Assembly (NCBI GenBank): GCA_016256075.1
Contig: SDVU01000515.1
Location: forward strand, 1 to 12,700
Source: Dictyocoela muelleri
Taxonomy: Eukaryota; Microsporidia
Reading direction: 5' to 3'
DNA length: 12,700 bases
Below are positions 7,625 through 12,700 of this stretch, one piece after another. A program made the translations under genes and the position numbers. The notes under the pieces were generated by a model that ran no database searches, was not told the DNA's origin, and was given only the letters and a program-made list of their open reading frames with translations. The stretch's first letter is position 1. Each line of letters opens with the position of its first letter.

Positions 7625-7640
7625 CTAGTCATATGACGAG
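7625..7640. repeat. Palindrome CTAGTCATATGACGAG (one mismatch)
   Basis: A 16-base near-palindrome centred on CATATG in the left arm of the element at 7611-8170. One base (A at 7627) breaks the perfect symmetry seen in the two right-arm copies. It matches the outer palindrome of the right arm when the arms are aligned as inverted repeats. Confidence 0.8.
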
Positions 7641-7740
7641 TTTATGCCAAATCGGCATGAAATGTAATATCTATAAATCACCAACACGGTATCTGAAGAG
7701 TTTATGCTTTAAACAGTAATATAAATGGATTAAGGGCATC

Positions 7741-8013
7741 TTAATGAAATTTTAGTTCTACTACTTTTTACCGGGATGCCTCGCTGTACTCCTCTAACAC
7801 CTAAAAGAGTTCTTTCGGCCATTTTAATATTAGGCCAAGCCATAATCAGCTATAACACACTAGAACAACTGTATATTAATACTATATTTATATAGTTATT
7901 GACTGCTTATTGTCATTCCAAATTATTTATTTTAGAGTTTGGCCCAAGGGATATTCGAATTTCAATACTTAAATTTTACATTAAAGAGTTTTAATCATTG
8001 AGCTATCTGAACC
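7741..8013 (-). mobile_element. SINE-like element with tRNA-derived head, copy 1
   Basis: Read on the minus strand from 8013, the first 73 bases form a tRNA-like head: GGTTCAG pairs with TTGGGCC (with G-T pairs) as a seven-base acceptor stem, TAGCTCAATGATT resembles a Pol III A box, and AATTCGAAT a B box. An unrelated body of about 200 bp follows, including ATAGCTGATTATGG and AACTCTTTTAGG. A second copy of the same length and order lies on the plus strand at 9814-10085, so this is a dispersed repeat and not a single tRNA gene. A tail of A or simple repeats and target duplications are not clear. The D, anticodon and T stems are eroded, so a working tRNA is unlikely. It sits between the arms of the element at 7611-8170. 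Confidence 0.75.
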
Positions 8014-8079
8014 AAATAATTTTTTTTATCATATTTTACGCGGTCATTATAAATTTAAAAATATATTTTAAAGAGCATC

Positions 8080-8099
8080 AACTCGTCATATGACGAGTT
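8080..8099. repeat. Perfect 20-bp palindrome AACTCGTCATATGACGAGTT
   Basis: Both halves are exact reverse complements with no spacer. It lies in the inner part of the right arm of the element at 7611-8170; its counterpart in the left arm (about 7685-7703) is heavily decayed. The core ACTCGTC recurs at the other CCGG-type termini of this window. Confidence 0.95.
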
Positions 8100-8143
8100 T
8101 AGGCATTTATAAACAAATTACATTTTATGACGAGGAGGCCTAC

Positions 8144-8161
8144 ACTCGTCATATGACGAGT
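8144..8161. repeat. Perfect 18-bp palindrome ACTCGTCATATGACGAGT
   Basis: This is the outer palindrome of the right arm of the element at 7611-8170, five bases inside the terminal CCGG. It is identical in sequence to the centre of the palindrome at 8080-8099. A half copy (ATGACGAGG) lies between the two at 8127-8135. Confidence 0.95.
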
Positions 8162-8170
8162 TTACGCCGG

Positions 8171-8251
8171 GCCCTGTTAAATCATGAACTGTCATTTATG
8201 AGTAATTATATACAATTTTAGTGGAAATAAAGACGAATATATTACCTATTT
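8171..8251 (+). repeat. Right copy of the long direct repeat flanking 7611-8170
   Basis: This copy starts GCCCTGTT directly after the terminal CCGG and ends ACCTATTT, mirroring 7547-7610. It carries about 15 extra bases (AAATCATGAACTGTC region) after GCCCTGTT and a few small differences elsewhere. The left copy fits the expected spacing of the MULE catalytic domain better, so the extra bases are likely a later insertion here. A pogo/Tigger-type element begins eight bases further on. Confidence 0.75.
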
Positions 8252-8259
8252 TATATATA

Positions 8260-9180
8260 CAGTGTTCCTCTTCTCAAATACCCCTTAAATTTCTCACCCC
8301 CCAAAAAAAATTTCCAATCTTTTTAAATTTAATTTTTTTTCATCACCATCAAAATGTCAAATATAGGACTGAGAAAAACAGATGAAGTGTCTCACTCTAA
8401 AAGAAAAGTTTTAAGTGATAGGGTACAAGGAATACATCACCATATCGCCCGACAGTGATATTGCTAACTTTTTTAGCAAAAAAAAATGAAAAATCAATTA
8501 ATATAAGATCTATTAAAAACTGCATGAACAAAAAACTTCTATAAAAGAGGCTAATGCTACCAATGGAGGCTCTTGTAACGTTTCAAGTTCCTAAAGTACA
8601 ATCTTATCGATGTACAATTAATAAAATGGTTTGATGTTGTTGAGAACCAAAAAAATTTCGCTACTGAAGCCATATTACGAGTAAATAAATACACTTGCTT
8701 TGTACAAAGAACTGTATCGCATCACTGAAGATGATCAGGATAAATGTTCTGATTTTAATGCATTAAATGGTCGGCTTATTAAGTTTAATCGACTCATAAT
8801 ATTTTACTTAAGCAGTGTTCTGGAAAAAACTTTAATAAAAACTCAGAAAATCTGTGTGAATTTATTACCAAATTTTATAAGATTCTTTTTTACAGAGTAA
8901 AAAATATATTAACTGTGATGAAACTACCTTTTTTTACAAATTTTCCCATACCAAGAGCTTATTAGCGCGAGTAAGAAAAGGTGCTAAGCAATATAAAGGC
9001 AAAGTAACGATATTATAACTTGTAATAGATCGGGTTCTAGAAAAATGAAGCCTTTAAATTTTGGGAAAATAAAAGAATCATAAATGCTTTAAGAACTTTC
9101 AAAAGGCTTCAATTTGTGACTACTATAATAACGAAAATGGGTTTATGACTTAAAAAGTTTTAAACAAGTGCTTATTCTTA
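8260..9180 (+). mobile_element. Truncated pogo/Tigger-type (DDE_1) DNA transposon
   Basis: After a TATATATA run the element begins CAGTGTTCCTCTTCTCAAAT followed by ACCCCTT, in the style of pogo/Tigger termini, which insert at TA. It carries a decayed transposase of that family (8354-9180). No inverted right end could be found; the transposase fades out at about 9180 into T-rich sequence. It appears to have inserted just beyond the duplicated MULE fragment at 8171-8251. Confidence 0.75.
8354..9180 (+). pseudogene. Decayed pogo/Tigger transposase
   Basis: The frame opens at an ATG (8354) with MSNIGLRKTDEVSHSKRKVL, like the basic start of a psq-type helix-turn-helix. Further on, DFNALNGRLIKFNRL (about 8752-8796) matches the CENP-B-type DNA-binding signature F-x-A-S-x-G-W-L-x-R-F. 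INCDETTFFYK (from about 8908, Asp codon 8917-8919) matches the catalytic N-A-D-E-T-G-L-F-Y-K motif, and MKPLNFGKIKES (from about 9044) matches the K-P-L-x-I-G-K segment. These pieces lie in order on one strand but in different frames with several stops, so the gene is long dead. The later catalytic acids are not visible. The order of motifs makes the family assignment strong. Confidence 0.8.
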
Positions 9181-9366
9181 TGTTTCTACCTTAATAGATT
9201 TTTCGAAAGATTTTTTATTTTTTATTTTTAAAAAAACGATTTTTTTTAAAATGTGAAAAATATTTTTTTGAGAATTTAAAAAATGAATTAAAGAATAAAT
9301 TCTGAGATTCTAAATCTCCATGTTTTGAAAAAAATTCATAATTTTTCCATTGATGGTCAAAATTGG

Positions 9367-9702
9367 GGTTCTAACCTTTCTTGCGAACCCCCACTCCTCT
9401 AAAAAAATATCCCAAACTACTCAATATGGAATTAGCAAAGGGTATAAAAATTTCTTTATATATTTGTTTAATTCATATTGTAAAACCCAGTTTTCAATAT
9501 ATGCCGATATTACTGTGTTAAGTAAATTTACGGCTTTGCTCAATTTTACAAAACTCGGTAATTTTGGCTTATATTGAAAACTGATCTTTACAATATGTAT
9601 ATAAAAATATATAAAGAAAATTTTATACAATTTGCTAATTCCATATTAAGTAGTTTGAGATATTTTTTAGAGGAGCGGGGGCTCGCAAGGAAGGCTAGAA
9701 CC
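9367..9702. mobile_element. Nearly fully palindromic MITE
   Basis: The left arm (about 9367-9520) and right arm (about 9549-9702) are inverted copies over some 150 bp each. The left begins GGTTCTAACCTTTCTTGCGA and the right, read on the minus strand, GGTTCTAGCCTTCCTTGCGA. Matching continues through CTCCTCTAAAAA, AATATGGAATTAGCAAA and GTTTTCAATATA. The short centre is itself partly symmetric. Divergence is modest, so insertion is younger than that of the surrounding transposase fossils. No clear target duplication was seen and no transposase match was made, so the superfamily is open. Mirrored open frames on the two strands are by-products of the palindrome. Confidence 0.9.
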
Positions 9703-9813
9703 ATTTTTTTTGTATATTTTATGAAAATTTTGTTGTATGTGAAAAATTTATATGCTTAAATTTTGCATGATAGAAAAATTTTATGCAATAATTTGTGAAC
9801 GGGAAAAAAATTT

Positions 9814-10085
9814 GGGTCAGATAGATCAGTGTTAAAACTTTTGAATGTGAAATTTAAGCATCGCGTTCGAATACCTCTGACGTCAATATTTAATAAATAA
9901 CGAGAGAATGAGATTAAGCGGTCATAAATATAAAATTATAGTATAATATACAGTTTTTTTTAAGTGTGGTATAGCTGATTAAGATTTGGTCTAATATTGA
10001 TATTAAGCAGAAGAAACCCTCTTAGGCGTGGGGAAGAGCGCGGCGACGCATCTCTCCAAAATGTAGTGATTAATAAAAAATCATG
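9814..10085 (+). mobile_element. SINE-like element with tRNA-derived head, copy 2
   Basis: The head starts GGGTCAGATAGATCAGTGTT. GTCAGA (9816-9821) pairs perfectly with TCTGAC (9876-9881) as an acceptor-like stem, and GCGTTCGAATACC carries a B-box-like T loop. The body aligns with copy 1 along its full length: TATAGCTGATTAAG here matches ATAGCTGATTATGG there, and CCCTCTTAGGCGTG matches ACTCTTTTAGGTGT. Lengths are 272 and 273 bp. The copies are clearly diverged, so the family is not recent. No A-rich tail or target duplication is obvious. Confidence 0.75.
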
Positions 10086-10382
10086 AAAAAGCTTCTAATT
10101 ACCAGTATCCTCTGAGTCATAGGTAGGAAGAAAATTGCGTATTCAGTTGGTTTTCTGGGTAGCTTAGGAAGCGACGTTTTTTGGGAACATAAATAACCAA
10201 AGGACACTGACCACTGTAGAAGACAACTCTCCGAGTTGGCAGCTATGGATGTTGTCAACATATAATATATATTTCGACCTGGCCAGATTTATTTAAACGC
10301 AAAGAAAAAAAATAATAATTACTTGTTAAAAAAATAAATAAATTACTAATTTTCGTTTCCAATTTATTTTCTTAGGCAGACC
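10086..10382. other. Unassigned stretch with a G+C-richer patch
   Basis: Bases about 10100-10270 are clearly richer in G+C than the background. On the plus strand one frame reads RKKIAYSVGFLGSLGSDVF and, after one stop, QLSELAAMDVVN; the minus strand also has an open frame of 63 codons. I recognise neither. This may be a piece of another decayed element or of a lost gene. From 10271 the sequence returns to A+T-rich noise. Confidence 0.4.
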
Positions 10383-10482
10383 AAAAACTCGCTTTAAGCG
10401 AGTTTTTCAGCTTTCAATTTGGCGAGTTTTATTAAACTCGGCTGCCCGGAAATTCGTCCTGTGTGGACGAGTTACCGGATTT
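10383..10482. repeat. Cluster of three hairpins sharing an AACTCG core
   Basis: Three hairpins follow one another. The first pairs AAAAACTCGCTT (10383-10394) perfectly with AAGCGAGTTTTT (10396-10407) around one base. The second pairs GCGAGTTT (10422-10429) with AAACTCGG (10434-10441) at seven of eight bases. The third pairs CCGGAAATTCGTCC (10446-10459) with GGACGAGTTACCGG (10465-10478), with two mismatches. The third is also the left terminus of the element at 10446-11115. The shared AACTCG core suggests repeated insertion or amplification of one terminal sequence. Confidence 0.85.
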
Positions 10483-11115
10483 TAGGTCAGAATTTGCATA
10501 CCCTTATGGTTATAAATAAATTTTATAAAAAAAATTAAAATTTTATGAATGAAAAGGAAATATATTGTATTTTTAATGATTTAAAAAATCTTTTGAATAT
10601 TTAAATTTAAATAAAGATAATAAAGTTTTTTAGTCCGCAATTTAAAATTTAATTTTCTCAAAATAATTATAATTAAATAAAAAAAACATATTTAAATAAA
10701 AAATTTTTTAAATCTGATTTATTTTGTAATTTTAAATAGAAATGTCATTATTTTCAGAAATTTACTTCTTGAAAACTTTAAAACTTATTAATTTTCTCAA
10801 TTATTTTATTATATTCAGTGTAATTCGAATCTTTATTTTATATTAACAAGGCTATATTATCATCGTAACTTTCCTTGTGATTACGTTCACTTTAATATAG
10901 ATTTATTTTTTATTAAAACGCGTACGCGGCATTTCCTATTTTTACATCGTCATAAGACTGCTATATTACTAAAAAAAATTTATAATAAGCAAATCCTTTT
11001 ATAATAAAATGTTTCCGTTTTATTGGCTTTCTACAAAATGATTTCCTCATTATAAATCAAGTTTCAAAATCTGAACGAAAATCCGACAACTCGTCCAGTA
11101 TAGACGTGTTTCCGG
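10446..11115. mobile_element. Second non-autonomous element with palindromic CCGG ends
   Basis: The left end CCGGAAATTCGTCC...GGACGAGTTACCGGATTTT and right end, read on the minus strand, CCGGAAACACGTC...GGACGAGTTGTCGGATTTT, form inverted repeats of about 52 bp (10446-10497 and 11064-11115), reaching TCAGAATTTG and TCAGATTTTG. Each end folds on itself as well. The 560-bp interior is very A+T-rich with no supported gene; it includes a perfect CGCGTACGCG palindrome at 10919-10928. No flanking target duplication was found. The ends match those at 6905 and 7611-8170, so it is placed in the same MULE-like family. Confidence 0.7.
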
Positions 11116-11413
11116 ATAACGAGATAGAAATATTTAAGTTTAAGATTTTTTGAAAAACATGATAATGAGAGAAGGTATCCAAAAAATTAAGATTATTTTA
11201 TTAAAAGTGTTTTAGAGCATTATTTATTTCATCTTTAAGTCAATTATCATTTTTCACAAATGTATGTTTTTCGGATTTTACCTTTTTAATTTATATTCAC
11301 TTTTCCTTAGACTTTAAAACAGAGATTATCACTAGAAAAATGGCACACCACAGTGTACTTTACACATTAAAGTGTATAATAACGAATTTAAAAATTTTAA
11401 AAATGGGGTACAA
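11116..11413. other. A+T-rich leader between CCGG element and hAT transposase
   Basis: No gene is seen. If the hAT end at 6571-6904 and the transposase at 11414 are parts of one element, this would be the rest of its 5' untranslated region. A small symmetric patch, CACAGTGTACTTTACACATT followed by AAAGTGTA (about 11350-11377), is the only notable structure. Confidence 0.4.
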
Positions 11414-12110
11414 ATGATAGAGAAGAAAAAAAGTAAGAAAAAAAAATTAAAAAGGCGACCAAGAATATTTTTTCATTACTTCTTCGCATATAATAACAAC
11501 CCTTTTTATTTTTTCTGTGGAAGCGCGTTTTCGAACAGTATGATGAGGATAAGAGGTTTAAAAAACAACTTTTTACATCCAATGCTGAAAAAGCTAACTA
11601 CAACATTGAAAAATTTTAGGATTGGGTTCGTTTTTCAAGAACAACAATTCAATATTGAAATACATTTATTGTGGTACATAAGTAAAGGAATATATGTTTA
11701 AAAGTATCTTTTGAAATTTATTTATCGATAGCTAAGAATATAATGCCGATACAATAGCCGAAACATCCCCTCAAGCATCAATTAATTCTCTCGTACGTAT
11801 GTTTTAAAATCTTATGATGCCAGAGATATCTAGTTGCTACTTAGAAAAGATTCAGTAAGAAGACGCATTGATTTAATGTCTAATAATATTGAGTCACAGC
11901 TGACTAGAATATTACGTTCGGGGAGTTTTTCACTAAATTAGTTTAATATACTATTAGAGACTGTCAAACTCTCTTATTAGAATATATGCGATTTTCAGAA
12001 AATAGTGAAAAAACAAGATATGCTTTTTGTAATGCTATTGAAGTAAAAACGGCGTCTATTGATATTTTCAATATTAAAATACTTATAGTTCTTCTTAATG
12101 TGAACACTGA
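11414..12110 (+). pseudogene. Decayed hAT/Charlie (ZBED-type) transposase
   Basis: From an ATG at 11414 the frame gives a basic start (MIEKKKSKKKKLKRRP), FFHYFFAYNNN, and then FYFFCGSAFSNSMMRIRG with GLKNNFLHP, which fits a BED zinc finger (usual form P-Q-C-x-x-C-G...L-S-N-x-S-M...L-x-x-H); its first Cys is lost. The first frame stops at about 11701. In the same frame further on, RRRIDLMSNNIESQLTRIL (from about 11858) fits the conserved R-R-I-x-x-M-S-x-D-I segment just before the first catalytic Asp. That Asp segment (normally L-D-E-S-T-D) is not intact. After a frame change, LLLEYMRFSENSEKTRYAF and IEVKTASIDIFNI (to about 12090) fit the next conserved block. The C-terminal dimerisation domain and the right end are not seen. 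Domain order on one strand makes the family call strong. Confidence 0.78.
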
Positions 12111-12185
12111 CCTACAAAATTTTTGACTGTTAACCTTAAAATTATTATGAACTCTTACTGAAATAAAATTTTCGAGTTACCTGTA

Positions 12186-12268
12186 CCCCTAATGCCTAAT
12201 CCCCCAAATGACCAGTCCCCAAAATTCCGATTTCTCAAAATGCCAACTCTTCAAAATGTCCAATTATG
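12186..12268. repeat. Degenerate 16-bp tandem repeat
   Basis: Five imperfect units follow one another: CCCCTAATGCCTAAT, CCCCCAAATGACCAGT, CCCCAAAATTCCGATT, TCTCAAAATGCCAACT and CTTCAAAATGTCCAATT. All share a pyrimidine block, an A-run with TG, and a CC. It lies about 75 bp beyond the last recognisable hAT transposase codon and stands out by its C-richness. It may be subterminal to an element end, like the array at the left edge of the window. Confidence 0.65.
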
Positions 12269-12700
12269 TTTTAAGATAAGAACCTAATGAATAATAATTT
12301 TTTATATAAGGCAAAGTATTTTTTTACTTTTATGTATAAGATTATAAAATATAAATGAAATTATGTCAATCGAGATAAAATGAATCCATAACAAGAATTC
12401 TAATAATGATAAAATAAGATTGTTGTAATTAATATGTAAATTTACCTATTTGTCTCTTTTTTATATTAAATATTAGAAAATTTTATATCAGAAGAGTAGA
12501 TTGTGTATGATAAAAATAGCGAAGGAGGTGTCTAATTACAAATATTACATTTAGATTTTACAATATTAAGATTGGTAGCGTATTAGTTTAAAAAAAGCTT
12601 CACATGATCTCAGGTGGCGAATGATCAAAGACTTGTTTTTATTAAATTTACCTTTATTTAAAATGTTTTCATCGTGCCAGTTACCTTTCACCATGGGTGA
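12269..12700. other. A+T-rich right edge without a firm gene
   Basis: No RNA gene or known element is recognised. On the minus strand an ATG at 12692-12694, with CCC immediately upstream, opens a 42-codon frame that starts MVKGNWHDENILNKG and stops at 12566. It has no recognised domain and could be chance, or the start of a gene broken in the past. The window ends six bases upstream of it, so its context cannot be judged. Confidence 0.4.

Larger units (their letters stand above)
7611..8170. mobile_element. Non-autonomous inverted-repeat element with palindromic CCGG ends
   Basis: The element runs from CCGG (7611) to CCGG (8167-8170), 560 bp. Its arms, about 7611-7714 and 8067-8170, are inverted copies; for example CATGAAATGTAATATCTATA on the left faces CATAAAATGTAATTTGTTTA read on the minus strand of the right arm. 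Each arm holds a perfect or decayed ACTCGTCATATGACGAGT palindrome at its outer part and another, or its remnant, further in. The space between the arms is almost filled by a SINE-like copy on the minus strand (7741-8013). It has no coding capacity. The CCGG/ACTCGTC ends resemble the probable MULE end at 6905, so a MULE-related foldback element is the best guess. The flanking direct repeats are far longer than the 8-11 bp usual for MULEs. Confidence 0.75.

Noticed and set aside
7941-8013. Functional tRNA gene on the minus strand
   Set aside because: The length (73) and acceptor pairing fit, but the D, anticodon and T stems pair poorly, and the same head recurs at 9814 joined to a shared body, which fits a SINE.
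9367-9702. The palindromic MITE as a deletion derivative of the pogo/Tigger element at 8260
   Set aside because: Only CCTCT and AAATA-CCC words are shared near the ends. The MITE starts GGTTCTA and not CAGTG, and no TA duplication is seen.
9350-9759. Three open frames on the two strands around 9350-9759
   Set aside because: They are mirror products or overlaps of the palindromic MITE, and similar peptides appear on both strands because the arms are inverted copies.
10070-10261. Minus-strand frame of 63 codons as a gene
   Set aside because: It starts inside the SINE-like copy 2 at its far end, has no recognised motif and no supporting start context; kept only as an unexplained patch.
6905-11115. 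One complete MULE spanning both CCGG ends
   Set aside because: The flanks at 6896-6904 and 11116-11124 share no 8-11-bp duplication, and the second half of the transposase is not seen inside. The ends may belong to different elements.
6563-12556. Octamer ATTTAGAT at 6563-6570 and 12549-12556 as the target duplication of one hAT element
   Set aside because: No hAT-type right terminus precedes the second octamer, and such A/T octamers are expected by chance at this composition.

Overview
This is a eukaryotic window, very A+T-rich, with one long intron-free gene and a dense pile of decayed DNA transposons. The best fit is a large-genome, transposon-rich microsporidian. The gene is a single uninterrupted exon. 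A run of C lies a few bases upstream of its start codon, a start context described for microsporidia. Its low-complexity segments are rich in Asn, Asp, Lys and Ile, as expected at this composition. Other A+T-rich eukaryotes with Asn-rich proteins are not formally excluded, and the genus cannot be named.

Layout. 1-198: 22-bp tandem repeats running up to a CCCTG/TA end that looks like a Tc1/mariner-type terminus. 199-547: A+T-rich 3' flank with a minisatellite. 548-5620 (minus strand): an intact CHD1-type chromatin remodeller of 1690 residues with two chromodomains, a complete Snf2 ATPase and a SANT/SLIDE-like region, enlarged by a Tyr/Asn/Gln-rich N-terminus and by Asn-rich insertions. 5621-6155: its 5' flank, with a 15-bp minisatellite. 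6156-6453: a hAT-type MITE with a perfect 8-bp target duplication. 6571 onward: the left end of a hAT/Charlie-type element; a matching BED-finger hAT transposase remnant appears at 11414-12110.

Between these two hAT pieces lies a block of other elements. It holds a FLYWCH/MULE transposase remnant (6997-7610); a palindrome-ended, non-autonomous element (7611-8170) that contains a SINE-like copy and is bordered by unusually long direct repeats; a pogo/Tigger transposase remnant (8260-9180); a nearly perfect 336-bp palindromic MITE (9367-9702); a second copy of the same SINE-like sequence (9814-10085); a cluster of hairpins (10383-10482); and a second CCGG-ended inverted-repeat element (10446-11115). 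Short palindromes with a CCGG...ACTCGTC core recur at five places and appear to be the terminal signature of the MULE family here.

Only the CHD1 homologue looks functional. The likely novelties are (i) the two-copy, tRNA-headed SINE-like family of about 272 bp, (ii) the CCGG/ACTCGTC palindrome-ended elements, one with flanking duplications of 64 and 81 bp, and (iii) the nesting order of the transposons. All comparisons were made by eye from the sequence; no search was run.
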